32,500 nucleotides of DNA, taken from NCBI GenBank assembly GCA_963575745.1, contig CAUYUJ010020170.1, positions 1,396,825 to 1,429,324 of the forward strand, in the 5' to 3' direction. Positions 19,147 to 29,400 of the stretch are shown piece after piece. The translations under genes were made by a program, and so were the position numbers. Position 1 is the first letter of the stretch, and each line of letters starts with the position of its first letter. Source of the DNA: Prorocentrum cordatum. Lineage: Eukaryota; Sar; Dinophyceae; Prorocentrales; Prorocentraceae. Below the pieces are notes generated by a model. That model made no database searches. It was given only the letters and a program-made list of their open reading frames with translations, and had not been told where the DNA came from.

Positions 19147-19623
19147 GCACCTCTTCGGCGCGAAAGGGCCCGGCGGACCATTTTAATACGAGTTGACCGC
19201 CCTCCCTCCTCCTCCCGTGGTTGTCGTTTCTCCCCGCTACCATGATCCTGCAGTGCTTCATTCGCCGTCCAGTCGCCTTGGGCTGCTCGACCGACCTGCG
19301 CGATCGCTGGGTCCGCGACCCCCCCAAAAAGTAGGGGCGTCCTCTGCAGGGGCAACGGCAGAGGGGGGATCCGGATCCCCGACGATGTGATGTGCTCAGG
19401 CCCAGCGTTTGCCTTGCGTGGTTTCGGGGCGCCCAGGGGTCTGAGCCGCCCAGGGGCAGGGATAGGGGGGGCGGGGTGGGAGGGACGCATCGACCCCCAA
19501 TCGCCCAGTGATCGCCGACAGGGGTGTGGTAGCCCCACCCCGCCCAGGAGCGCGCGGGTCTGCTGTCGAGGACCCATCGCCGATCCATCGGCGATGCATC
19601 ACCGATTCTAGGTCCGTGCTTCA
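19147..19623. other. Unique segment, no gene seen
   Basis: GC-rich, with short G and C runs and several GATCGGCGAT-like self-complementary words at 19565-19605. No supported gene. Confidence 0.4.
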
Positions 19624-19788
19624 TTCAGGAGGGGAGAAACACACAAACACAATTAACCGTCGACTCCCCAGAAAATATGGGAAAATATGGGAAGTGGGGG
19701 GGAAGACAAAACCCTTGAAAATGTGGGAAAGTATAGGGCATGTTCTTATTTGTGTGTATTTGTTTGTGTGTCCCGGGGCCCCTTCAGT
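19624..19788 (+). mobile_element. AC-rich inverted-repeat element, copy 2
   Basis: Partner of 5119-5286. Here the ends are clearer: GGGGAGAAACACACAAAC at the left against GTTTGTGTGTCCCGGGGCCC region at the right (with internal TTATTTGTGTGTAT). Confidence 0.7.
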
Positions 19789-20577
19789 GTTTCCCCCCCT
19801 GTGCCAGCACCCCCCCATCCGATCCTTGCCCGCCAGCTGCAGCCTCGGTGGCCGCGGCGGGCCCGGAGCCTCACGCCATGCTCGGCCGCCCCCCGGGGCG
19901 GAGGCGGGCGGGGCTCTCCCGCGAGGCGCCGAGCGGGGGCTCGCGAGGCGGGGGGCGCGCGAGCGGGGGGCTCTTGTCTTGGGGCGACCGGTGTGCGTCC
20001 ACTGCTGGGGCCGAAGTCGAGGATCTGAGATCGAGGGTCGAAGGATCGAGGATCGAGGATCGAGGAATGAAGGATCGAGGGGGGTCGTGGCCGGGCACGG
20101 CGCGTGATGTGTCGCCGCGGCGCCGTCTGTCCCGACGCGCGGCCCTGCGCCCCGGAGAGGGCGCCGCGGCCACCAGGGCGACCGCTGCCTCTGGCACGGT
20201 GGGCTCGCCGTGGGGTGTGCCGCGGTGCCAGTTTCGTTTGCCCATGGTTGTGCTGGCTAGGAGTTGGGTTCCTGACCGAAGTGTTTTAGGAATTCCAGTG
20301 GTGCATCTCTGTCGCCTCCGGAGGGGAATCTGACCAGAGCCCGTTTGGGGTGACTTTAACCCGGCCGGCGTTTTTTTAGATTTGGCCTATTTCGAGTTCG
20401 AGCCTTCATCCAATGGGTGCGGTGGAAAAAAAAAGTTTCGTTTGCCCAGGGTGCGGGACACAGGGTTTGCAGTGGGTGTGCCGCGGTGTCGGCGCCGTCC
20501 ACTCGGGGCGCGTCGAGGACACGCGGCGCGGAGCAGATCGGTGCGACCGAACCGGGTACGGAAAGAATTGGGACGAC
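19789..20577. other. GC-rich segment with (GAGGATC)n, no gene seen
   Basis: A degenerate GAGGATCGA array occupies about 20020-20080. The phrase GTGTGCCGCGGTG with AGTTTCGTTTGCCCA occurs twice (about 20216-20246 and 20434-20490) in different order. No coding signal. Confidence 0.45.
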
Positions 20578-20749
20578 GCTAAATAATCGGAGGCGACGAT
20601 AGGGGCGAATAGCCCAGGGGAGAGCATTACACGTACCCCTCCAGGAGCCTCGTTGAAGACATGGATCATCGGCGCCCCTGGAGACATGCATAGCTCCCCC
20701 TGGGCTATTCGCCCCTCTCGTCGCCTCTCGTCGCCTCCGAGATAATAGC
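20578..20749. mobile_element. 172-bp foldback element
   Basis: The left arm GGAGGCGACGA-TAGGGGCGAATAGCCCAGGGG is answered at the right by its complement, with one internal duplication of GAGGCGACGA in the right arm. Arms exceed 40 bp; the outer ends are GCTAAATAATC and GATAATAGC. No clear target duplication. MITE-like. Confidence 0.75.
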
Positions 20750-20789
20750 AGCTCCTGCCCATTTTGAACCAGATTCGTTGTCGGTGTCG

Positions 20790-22755
20790 CCATGGATGCT
20801 TTCCGTGTGAGGCAGGAAGTCGCTTTCCCATCAGTGGCCGCTGTCGGTTTGGGGGAGCATTTGTTGTTGGGCATCGTGCCCAGTTGCTCAGTCCCCATTT
20901 TCGGCGTCCAACTGATGTTAGCTTCGCTTGGAGTTGATATAATAAAACACGATGGTGATTGGTTCAGGGTTGTGCTGTTCATGGTAGTTTCGTTCGGTTG
21001 CGGCTTTCAGGTGATGCGAACTAGTGAGGCGTCGCAGCCGTGGACAGTTTTCACAAAATTCACGAGCAGCCACTGGCTAGTATACGGTGGTCAGTGTTCT
21101 ACGAGTTGTACATCATGCGTTGGAGACAACTGTTTTATCCCTTGGCGATAATGAGAGGGAGAGGGCCTGTCACGTCACGATTCGCGCCGTCTCCATCTGG
21201 GAATGCTGAAGAATGGATCATTCCCAGACGGCGCCAGGGCGAATCGTGACGTGACCAGAGAGAGGAATGAGTGGCGGGGGGGCGGGGCCGGTCATTGGCG
21301 GCATCGCGAATAATTAACAAACGCGAATTTTTGGTTCTCATTGTTTGATTCGGTGATTCAGAAATCAAAACCTCGCCAGTCAACGACGGCGCGGTAAGGG
21401 TGACAGATTGGCATGTTGCCCTTGGCACGCAACGTTGCGATTGGGTTCGCCTCAATTGTAACTTCCATAGCATTGATGTGTTGTTATTTGAGAAATCATT
21501 GGTGCAGCATTCGGCTAAGGCGCGGGCGAGTCGTGTCATCGTGCCCAGCATGTTTCCGATGGGTTATGTTACGATGCTGGTGTTCGCAGCAACAACAGGT
21601 TGCGTGAATCCAGGTCCCACGTTCGCAGCCGGGGATGATCGCAACAGGTATGATATTCAGGTGATAGACAGAGCTGTCGTATGGCACGGGTTTTGCGAGT
21701 CAGCAGCGACCAGGATAGATCTCTTCGCGCTGACTCGCATGCCGAGACATGGGGGCCGTTTGATTCATCGTGAAAATTGCGGGCGGGATGCAATTCAGGA
21801 GCTTGGTTCGGAGCGTTGCAGTGTCTGCATGCGGCCAACAGCAGAGAACGCAGAGGATAAGTTTGACTATGCTGAAACCGACCAAACGAAAGGTGCAATT
21901 GAAAAGGCTGCGGCACTTTATTTTCTGGGGATGGATGACCATGTTAGTGACTGGCCGCTCTGCGGTTGATCGGGAGTCTCTGAACATAGAAACAGAGCGT
22001 GGGCTCGTGGGCGAGAGGTGGCTGAGCGGGAAGCGGTTTGTGCGATTTCTGCGGGAGCCGCGCGCTGGGAGCTGGTGGGGCGATTTGGGCGTGGGTGCCT
22101 CTAGCGAGGGCGCTGGAGATTGGGGCACGCCGGGCGCGGCCGGTGCCTCCGGGAAATAATTTCTAGAAATTGGACGACAGCGGGTGGGAACAAGTCTAGC
22201 TTTGGGCATTGGAGACGCCAACGCGCGCCATATGTTCATGATGTGTCCTTACCTTCCGCCTACGATCGGCGAAACGCGTCCGTAGATACTTCCGCAGCGA
22301 ATAGCGCGCTACTGCAAAGCGGAGTTTTCAGCGAGATTGTGAAAGAACGTAATGCGTTGCCAAAGCTCCATTGATGCGAAATATTGGGCACTGGTTTCCG
22401 TTGTAGGTTATCCGAAGTTTGTTCTCCCAAATTCCAACGACCTTGCGACCGCTCCAGGCGACCGTGATCAGAGATGGCCAAGTTTCGAGAAGAAGATGGG
22501 TGACAATCGACATTTTAAATTGAACCCTGGCATTTGGTATTTGGCGCATCAGCTTGAGGCTTCAGGAGGTGTTGTAATCCGCAATGGCCCAGTGGTAATG
22601 CGTTTTGCACAGCTACTCAGAGGGCTTGCGAGATGCCACATCCAGCTGCAGCCGGAACAACATCTGACGAACCCGACGGAGCTATTCAGCACGATTGAAG
22701 TCTGCGTGACCATGGGCTACGGGTTCTCCTGGAGCCAGCCTCCGTCGCCCTGATG
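20790..22755 (+). other. Lower-GC unique block with unrecognised open frames
   Basis: The longest repeat-poor stretch of the window apart from a small hairpin. Three plus-strand frames have normal amino-acid complexity: 20792-21151 (119 codons, hydrophobic), 21400-21969 (189 codons) and 22352-22753 (133 codons). None shows a domain I recognise, and they are in different frames with no convincing splice sites joining them. The block could hold introns of a gene, a decayed gene or simply unique intergenic DNA. Confidence 0.3.
21169..21255. repeat. 87-bp hairpin element
   Basis: Perfect 17-bp arms GTCACGTCACGATTCGC (21169-21185) and complement (21239-21255), plus an inner pair CTGGGAATG/CATTCCCAG. 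GAGAGG lies on both outer sides, which may be a short target duplication. Confidence 0.8.
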
Positions 22756-22831
22756 CCTCGCGCTGCCAGGCGAGCCAGCCTCCCCCATCAGTCTCCTCCT
22801 TCTCAGTCTCCTCCTTCTCATCTCCACCTCA

Positions 22832-22978
22832 GAGTTCACCTTCAGAGATGACTTGTGCATGTCTCGGAACATCGCACGAGAGTGCGCGGTGCTCGGCGAG
22901 GCTACGCCGACAGTTGCGGCAGATCATAACACATCCCGCCTGCGGACGATCTGTCTCGATAGTGCCCAGTTCGTGGCT
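22832..22978 (+). CDS. Possible decayed exon, product unknown
   Basis: A pyrimidine-rich run (22785-22830) ends in CTCAG, an acceptor-like site. The following 49-codon frame is of good complexity and ends in TGA at 22979. The adjacent frame, entered by a one-base shift at that point, stays open for about 60 further codons. One reading is a coding segment broken by a single frameshift; another is coincidence. The minus strand over the same DNA has a Cys-rich CRNC-type frame (22829-23110) as a competitor. No domain recognised. Confidence 0.2.
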
Positions 22979-23289
22979 TGATCGGGCAAGCCGCCCTGGC
23001 GGGATTCCCGGCAGCGCTTGCCCGTGTCCACGTCGATTCAGGACATTGTGTTTGGCCTCCTGCAGCGGAGCCGCGGAGGGGGTCATTACCCCGGACAGGG
23101 CCCGTTTCATCCCACTGCGGGTGTGCCCCAGCCAATGTTATGCCGCGCGCGTGCGAGAGTGCCTAGCGTTAGGTCGGGCCTGTCCCCCTACAGGGTGATA
23201 TTGGGCGAAAAATTAAAGATACCAATTATCACAGTGCGACCCTACCTAGGAGTTGGAGCCCCTAGGAAAGCAGCATTAGTAGTAACAGT

Positions 23290-23774
23290 AAAGCTAAGCT
23301 AAAGCTAAGCTGAAGCTAAGCTGAAGCTAAGCTGGAGCTACGCTGAAGCTAAGCTGGAGCTAAGATACAGCTAAGCTACAGCTAAGCTAAAGCTAAGCTA
23401 AAGCTAACCTAAAGCTAAGCTAACGCTAAGCTAAAGTTAAGCTAAAGCTGAGCTAAAGCTAAGGTAAAGCTAAGCCAAAGCTAAGCTAAAGCTAAGCTAA
23501 AGCTAAAGCCAAGCTACAGCTAAGCTAAAGCTAAGCTAGAGCTAAGCTAACGCTAAGCTAAAGCTAAGCCAAAGCTAAGCCAAAGCTAAGCCAAATCTAA
23601 GCCAAAGCTAAGCCAAAGCTAAGCCAAAGCTAAGCTAAAGCTAAGCTAAAGCTGAGCTAAAGCTAAGCTAAAGCGAAGCTAAAGCTAAGCTAAAGCGAAG
23701 CTAAAGCTAAGCTAAGCTATTGCTAATCTAACGCTAAGCTAAAGTTAAGCTAAAGCTAAGCTAAAGCTAAAGCT
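23290..23774 (+). repeat. AGCTAA satellite
   Basis: About 485 bp of AAGCTA, AGCTAA and AAGCC variants in 5-, 6- and 11-bp steps. AGCT and TTAGCTAA-like words make it locally self-complementary. The flanks carry CCTAGG words in inverted arrangement: CTACCTAGG with CCCCTAGG at 23242-23266 and CTAGGC-AGAGCCTAGGTA at 23871-23888. Confidence 0.95.
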
Positions 23775-24718
23775 CCCAGGGGACTGGGGGAACCGCGGGG
23801 CGGATGCCGGGGGAACCGCCCGGGGCGTGCCCCACTGCCCGGCCCTTTAAGCTACCGAGTAAGAACCCTTCTAGGCAGAGCCTAGGTATGGAAAAAATAT
23901 TCAAAACATATTCGAAATAGTCAAAGAATAGTCCCCTGATTATTGTTTTACCATTTTTGAATATACCCCCTGTAGATGGACAGGCCCGACTTGAGCCTAG
24001 CGTGCGGGGACACGCCAGGCACTAGCAGACGAAGAACGGTATAAGTCAATTTGCCCCGCCGCCGAAACAGCTTGTGTTCTAGATCAGACTCTTCAGCGAT
24101 GCTCGGGAGGGGCCCTTGCCTTCTGTCCAAGGGGCGATTGTGGGGGCGGGGTTCTCGGGCCGCATTGGGGCTTCCGAGAATCTGCCTCGCTCTGGGCGCA
24201 GGCCGCGGACGGATTGTCGTGCGCTCCAGTTTCAAAGACCACCATGCAACAAAAAAAAAGAGTTGGCTGGGAGAGACCCCAACGACACGTGGTGATGTAC
24301 CCCTTTAGCTCCCTGGGGGGGTCCAGTATAGTGTGCTCGAGAAACAGAGCATTGCAAGTTGTATTCCACTAAGTTTGGAAGCGCCCGTTGGGGTCTGACC
24401 CGTCCCAGGTGTCTTACCCGTTGGGGTATCACCCGCCCCGTTGGCGTCTCACCCTATCGCGCTGGGGGTGTGCCGAAATGGGCGAGAGCAGAAAAGGAAG
24501 AGGAGCAGAAGGAGGAGGAGGAGGAGGAGGAGGAGGAGGGGAAAGAGGGCAAGGTGAGGCGAGGTGGGGCGAGGCAAGGTTGGGCGCGCGCACGCGGCGC
24601 AGCGAAGTCAAAACGAGGACCCAACAACATAGGGGGGTGGGGGTCAATTTCAGGTGTTGGCCAAAGGGGCCGCCGCCAAGCGCCTGCAAGACAGCCAAAC
24701 AGGCCCCCAAGAGGGTCC
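23775..24718. other. No gene identified; GGA run inside
   Basis: A GC-rich start, an AT-rich patch at about 23887-23960, then moderate GC. GTTGGGGTCTGACCCG/GTTGGCGTCTCACCC-type short repeats occur at 24386-24455, and a (GGA)n run at 24511-24540. Confidence 0.4.
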
Positions 24719-24833
24719 CAGGTTTGTTTAGCGTGTTGCTCCGCCGGTTCTGGCCCACCACGCTTTGGCGCCACACGCTGACCACATCCCCAGTTCCAAG
24801 CGTCAACGACCCAAGCTCTCCGCAGCGTCTTGG
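24719..24833 (+). repeat. Dispersed repeat family 1, copy 3 of 3 (partial)
   Basis: Matches the first half of copies 1 and 2: TTTAGCGTGTTGCTCCGCCG, TTCTGGCCCACCACGC, CACACGCTGACCACATCC and AAGCGTCAACG. The second half is absent. Confidence 0.6.
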
Positions 24834-25089
24834 AGTACTATTTGGCAACATTGGCCTTCTTAGATGTCATCTTCGACAGTTGGGAGGCCATTTTCTCTTG
24901 GCCTCCTTGGAGGCATGTTGGGTAAGTTTGAGGGAGAAACCGATGGGAGATCTGATTTCTGGTTGGCCTGCGGAAGAAGCCATAGGCCACTGGGAATTTG
25001 TTTGAAGGGTTCAAGCAGTTAAAAAGGCGGTACGCCAACAACCCTTCTTGAAAGCAACAGGGTGCGGCTGATCTAGTGGCCGTCGGCCC

Positions 25090-25640
25090 AGCTCGTCACC
25101 GTGCCTGTGTTGTAGGTCATCGGCCTCTTGGATGCCTTGGGGATCTCTTGGGAGGCTTCTCGGTGGTCTCTTGGAAGCGGTTTTGGGGTCTGCATTGGGG
25201 CCTCTCGGGGTCTCTTGAGGGCCCCTTCGGACCTAATTTGGGACGCTTGAGGGCATCCTGAGGCTTTAGAGGCCTCTTGGGGGCCCGCTGACAGTCTCGG
25301 GGGTCATCTTGGGGCGGAGGGCTGGAAATATCAGTTCGAGTTCTCCCTTAATGGGGCCGTCTTGGAGGCCTCTTGGGCCATCCTAGAACCGTCTTGGGGC
25401 TTCTTGGGCCGTCTTGAAGCATGGGAGGCGCGACAAGGCGAGAACGCTAAGTAAGATTGTTCGAAACTTCTTGGGGTCCTCTCGGGGTTGCTCGTGAGGC
25501 ACTCTTGGGGCGTTTGGGGGCCTTTTGGGCCATCTTGTGGCCATATTTGGCGCCTTGGGGCGATCTTGGGGCGATTCGGAGCCTCTTGGGCCATCTTGGA
25601 GGCCTCTCGGCCTGTTTTGCCCCCCCTGGCCTTTTTGGAA
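25090..25640 (-). repeat. Degenerate GCCTCTTGGG array, inverse of 6540-7040
   Basis: Units of GCCTCTTGGGGGCC and GCCATCTTGG, the reverse complement of the earlier array. Its spacer at about 25405-25470 (reverse complement reads CAATCTTACTTAGCG then TTCTCGCCTTGTCGC) corresponds to the spacer at 6730-6770. Confidence 0.8.
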
Positions 25641-25774
25641 CATTCACGCGACAATGTCCGAGACCACTGGGAATCTGGGGTCCGGGGCAGTTGCACCCAG
25701 TCACCAGGATTGAGGACGGAGGATCCAAGGGACTTGAGAGCATTCCACATCGTACTTCGCGGCACAGTGCCGTG

Positions 25775-25999
25775 TACATATGTATATGTGTATGGACGCG
25801 TGTGTATAATTGCGTGTGTTTCGCTATACCTATATTCATGTATATATATATACATATATGTATATAGGCGTGTTTACATATGTTTACACCTACACTTGTG
25901 TATACATGTGCTTATGCGTGTGCGTGCTCGTGCGAGAACGAGAGAGGAACGATATAACGAGACAGAGGAGAAGAGAGAGAGAGAGAGAGAGACAAAAGT
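25775..25999. repeat. TATG/TA/TGTG and GA simple-sequence cluster
   Basis: Alternating purine-pyrimidine DNA at 25775-25935 with a TA core, then (GA)n at 25970-25992. Confidence 0.9.
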
Positions 26000-26149
26000 A
26001 AAGTAGTAAAGAAAGACATGTTAAAACAAATGATGACACCCTTGCGGCAGAAGACCCGAACAGCTTACACGAGTACGATGGGGGGGCCACGATGAGGGGT
26101 CACGATTGGGGGGGGGGACATGATGGGAGGCCACGATGAGGGGATCGGG

Positions 26150-26400
26150 AGATGGATAGAGGTAGGGATAGGCTTAGGGATAGGGTGCCTGAAATTCAGC
26201 GATAGGGATACAGGAGTAGGGATCTGGATCGGAATGGAGATAGGGATATGGATACAGGATAGGAGCCAGGACGTAGGAGCTGGGTATACGGCACAGAGCG
26301 ATAAGGGGGTGCAGGGATGGGGGCAGAGGGATGGGGATGGGGGGATGTGGATGGGGACGGCAGTGGGAGGCGGCGGGAGGCCTCGGGAGGCCTCGGGAGG
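26150..26400. repeat. GGGATA/GGGATG/CGGGAGGC tract
   Basis: Degenerate GGGATA hexamers to about 26260, GGGATGGG to about 26355, then CGGGAGGC-CT repeats at 26368-26402. Not the TTTAGGG telomere type. Confidence 0.8.
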
Positions 26401-26639
26401 CCGCTCCAGTTTGGGTCGGACAGCGCACCGATTCGTGTGTTGGGGAGCTCAGATTGAACCCAGACGCGCTGCTGCTTACGGGAACACGGGTGCATAGGCC
26501 GATTGGTGGAAGTGTAGGGAGATCGCACTGCAGTGCGCAAGCGGGCGCCGCGCGACGCTGCGGGACGCCCGCCCGCTGCGAGTCCCCGCCGCCCCGCGAG
26601 CGCCCCCCCCCCTTGCCTCTCGAACCTTCTGGGGCCGCC

Positions 26640-26832
26640 TGCGATCCGATTCGGTGCGATTTGATTCGCTGGCTGGGGCCGCGATTCAGATTCGATTCGA
26701 TCAAGTTCGATCCACAGGCATCGGCCAGGGCCAGCCGGAGCAGAGCGCGACGATCCGATTTGATCCGATTCGGAAAGATTCGTTTGCGATCCGATCCGTT
26801 CTCGATCCGATCTGATTTCGCGATTCGATCCA
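26640..26832. repeat. Degenerate GATCCGATTC tract
   Basis: GATCCGATT, GATTCG and CGATCC words repeated in loose tandem, with a non-repeat island at 26715-26750. Confidence 0.75.
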
Positions 26833-27232
26833 GCTTTGTCCTGCCTTCGCACAGCACCCGCCATGAAGGAAACAGGGCCTGAGAGAAACGGGTCATGAGG
26901 ATTTTGGGAATGCCAAGAAGCGGCTCAGGACGAAGAATTGGTTTTGGGGGGGAAGTTCCCGCGGTCCAGAACATGTTTCCTACAGGACCCGTTTTCTTGT
27001 ATGCTAAAGGCCCAGTTTTCTTTCTTCCTCCTCATCCTCCTCCTCCTCCTCCTCATCATCATCATCATCCGCCTCACTCCTCTCGGCTAGAGTTGCAAAT
27101 CCGTTTCGCGATCTCTGTGGTTTCGATCGGCTCGTGGTCCGAACGGCACGCGCCGACGATACAACACGCAGAGCATCTGACGACATTGATGTTGTTGCTG
27201 AGAACCTCTTCCTCTGGGGGGGAGGTGGCGTG

Positions 27233-27312
27233 CCTCCTCCTCCTCCTCCTCCTCCTCCTCCTCCTCCTCCTCCTCCTCCTCCCCCTCCTTCTCCCACCGA
27301 GCCTCCCGCCAG
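27233..27312 (+). promoter_or_regulatory. (CTC)n polypyrimidine tract and 3' splice acceptor
   Basis: A (CTC)n run leads through CCCCCTCCTTCTCCCACC to CCGCCAG at 27306-27312, followed by G. Dinoflagellate introns usually end AG before a G-starting exon. It stands just before the zinc-finger frame, which supports the exon call. Confidence 0.5.
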
Positions 27313-27444
27313 GTGGACCTCGTCACGTGCCCGGTCTGCGCCCTTCAGGTGCCAGCCGACGCCGTGGAGGCGCACGTGGACCTGTGCCTCGGGGGCGGTG
27401 GAGGCACCGGGCCTCCGCTGCCGCTGCGCCGCGGGGGGGGGCAG
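27313..27444 (+). CDS. Probable exon encoding a UBZ4 (RAD18-type) zinc finger
   Basis: In the frame starting GTG GAC CTC, the peptide VTCPVCALQVPADAVEAHVD is followed by LCL. Ligands are Cys at 27328 and 27337, His at 27373 and Cys at 27385, spaced C-x2-C-x11-H-x3-C. Val after the second Cys, the H-V-D-x-C-L ending and the spacing are those of UBZ4 fingers, which bind ubiquitin in RAD18, WRNIP1, SNM1A and translesion polymerases. The exon lies behind a polypyrimidine tract and AG acceptor. The end is placed at a CAG|GT donor-like site, but the frame stays open to 27622. No neighbouring exon was recognised, so the parent protein is unknown. If expressed, it would probably act in nuclear DNA-damage tolerance. 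Pseudogene or chance similarity is possible but less likely given the full spacing match. Confidence 0.5.
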
Positions 27445-27699
27445 GTCGCGGCGCGGCTGGCGCGGGGATTCGGCGTCGGGTGTTGCCACAGGCAGGGGCC
27501 AGGGATCCCTGAGATTCAGAGGAGGCAGAAGTGCCGATGTTGCCACGCGTCCCTCGTCGCCACGGTCGGACTCGCTCCGAAAAATCCTGCTCAGAAGGCG
27601 CCCTGGGAGAGGTCCAGGGAGTAGCAGTGTCGGTATATATGTTTGTTTCCTGGCAAACGGAGTGGTGATCACGCCTCGGCGGCGAGCGAGGGGGGAAGT
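27445..27699. other. Downstream of zinc-finger exon, no further exon seen
   Basis: GC-rich sequence with an open continuation to the TAG at 27622; it then reaches repeat family 5. If the exon is real, this is intron or 3' region. Confidence 0.3.
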
Positions 27700-27900
27700 G
27701 GGAAGGAGAAGGCCTTTTTCAGAAGGCTCGGAAGTCCCCTGGCCTTCTGAGAAGATGTCCAAGCCATCCCCGAAGACACAGTCAACTTTTCAGAAGGCGC
27801 CAGGGCTTCCGAGCGCCAGGGTTTCCGAGAAGTCCCGCCGCCTTCTGAGAAGGCCTGCTCCTTCTCACTCCCCCCCCCCCCGCTCACTCGCCGCCGAACA
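27700..27900 (+). repeat. CTTCTGAGAAG palindromic repeat family 5, copy 2
   Basis: Contains CAGAAGGCTCGGAAG, GGCCTTCTGAGAAG, CCCCGAAGACACAG, TTTTCAGAAGGCGCC and CCGCCTTCTGAGAAGGCC, then poly-C and CTCGCCGCCGAAC, in the order seen at 13200-13375. Confidence 0.7.
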
Positions 27901-28299
27901 CCATGTGGTGAGGCAGTGCGGATTCGGGGTGGCCGCACGGTTTTTGGCCTTGGGTCGTTCTGCGAGGACGTCTCGGCTGGGGCCTCCGAGGTCCTGGAAC
28001 CGTGCGGTGACGGACCGTGCGATGTGTTTTGTTTGGTCTCGAGGTCGCTACACGGTCTGTCCAGGGGGGGAGGGCAAGCGCACCCCCATCCCGTTCCCGG
28101 CCCCCTCTCCCCTACACAAAGGTTTGTTGCACATGTTCGGCTGTTCGCGCTTGTGTTACCACTCGAACTTCGTAAGAGCAGGAGGATAGTAGGGCGGACG
28201 TCCTGACCCGTCGTGCAAACCAGAGCATGAGATCTCCCAGATCCCACGCCCCCCCCCCGCTCGGCACGTCCCCCTGCCCCCCTGCCCCGCCCCTCGTCC
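27901..28299. other. Unique segment, no gene identified
   Basis: GC-rich with open frames on both strands; no domain, leader or repeat recognised. Confidence 0.35.
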
Positions 28300-28510
28300 G
28301 CGCACGAACCTTGAGCCATGCCGCGCGGGCCCCCTCCTCTCGGCCCCCTTCCTCGCGCACGAACCTTGAGCCATGCCGCGCGGGCCCCCTCTTCCCCTCC
28401 TCTCGGCCCCCTCCCTCGTGCACGAACCTTGAGCCATGCCGCGCTGACCCCCTCTTCTCGGCCCCCTTCCGCGCGCACGAACCTTGAGCCACGCCGCGCG
28501 AAACCCCCGA
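28300..28510. repeat. Minisatellite of 55-62 bp, four units
   Basis: CGCACGAACCTTGAGCCATG followed by CCGCGCGGGCCCCCTC recurs at about 28303, 28358, 28420 and 28475. The minus strand gives a repetitive GMAQGSCARKGAE peptide. Confidence 0.85.
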
Positions 28511-29400
28511 CACCCACTAGCAAAACGCCCTTTAGTGAAAACTGCCAGGGACACTCCACGTGCGCATGACACCACGTTCCACGTGGACCCCAGCGGGACA
28601 GCTAATGGACGCCCAAAAAGCAAGCGAATGCATCCGGCGAAACGCGCGTCGATCGGCGAAACCGACGGGGGACTCCTCTCGGCCTCCGTCCGCGGCGCAG
28701 CCGAGAAGCGGGCCCCCCGGAGGTGCTCTCTCTCGCGTTCCCGGCCCTCCACAAGGGGGCCCCCCGCGGGCTCCCCACGGGGGGTCGCCCACCAGGGGGG
28801 CCCGGGAGCGGCGCGGGGCGAGGCCTGGGCCCCCGGGGGTCCAGGGCCCGCCTCCCTCAAGGCCCCGCCCTGGCGTGCCGCGCTGTCACGACAGCCACCC
28901 TCGGAAACGGGAGCAGAATCACACTCCAGATTTCGTAAGAGAGGGAGGGGGGTCTCATTTCGGGGGGGGGTCTCTTCCAGGCTATCTTGGAGGGCCTGGG
29001 GGGTCTGGGGACGATGTTTTGGAAGGTTCTCCCACGGGGGAGGTCTGAAATTGCTTGTCTTGGAGGGTCCAGACCCCCTCCCTTTTCTTACGAAATCTGG
29101 AGTACATTTCCGGTGGCGGGCGGTTTTTCAATCCCTGGACTTTTGGAGGGTCGGGGGCGACGTCGGGGTGGTGTGGTGTGTACGTGTGTCCACCCTTTTG
29201 TTCGGAGGTGGATACACCTCCTACCCTGGCACGTCGATCAAGGAACTCGCCGTTTTCGGCTCGCGAGAGGGCGTCGCGGCCGTCGTGTTTGCGGGTCCAG
29301 GGCCGTCGGTTTCGGTCCCAGGCCGTTCTCACGAAGGGGAGGTTTGCTAAAGGGAGGTTTGTCCCCTGCCGAGCTGCGTCTTTCGAGTTTGGGCTCTCCA
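28500..29400. repeat. Inverted outer repeat around 28.5-29.4 kb
   Basis: The sequence at 28510-28560 (minus strand: TTTTCACTAAAGGGCGTTTTGC) and that at 29328-29360 (plus strand: TTCTCACGAAGGGGAGGTTTGC) are related and face each other. Between them lie the foldback 28902-29111 and GC-rich DNA that contains no supported gene. Confidence 0.45.
28902..29111. mobile_element. 210-bp foldback element
   Basis: Left arm 28923-28955 begins ACTCCAGATTTCGTAAGA and continues GAGGGAGGGGGGTCT. Right arm 29071-29103 is its near complement, differing by a two-base insertion and a G-run length. The outer ends both read CGGAAA. The interior is G-rich. No target duplication or coding capacity seen. Confidence 0.75.

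Noticed and set aside
21590-21620. NPGP in the 189-codon frame as a 2A-type ribosome-skipping or LINE motif
   Set aside because: The preceding residues (TGCV) lack the Asp and Glu of the D-x-E-x-NPGP consensus, and no endonuclease or reverse transcriptase follows.
26150-26280. Telomere-like repeat
   Set aside because: Units are GGGATA and variants; the expected TTTAGGG is not repeated.
28300-28510. CTTGAGCCA on the plus strand as inverted spliced-leader 3' ends
   Set aside because: Only nine or ten bases match, the rest (TGCCGCG) does not, and the word belongs to a 55-62 bp minisatellite.
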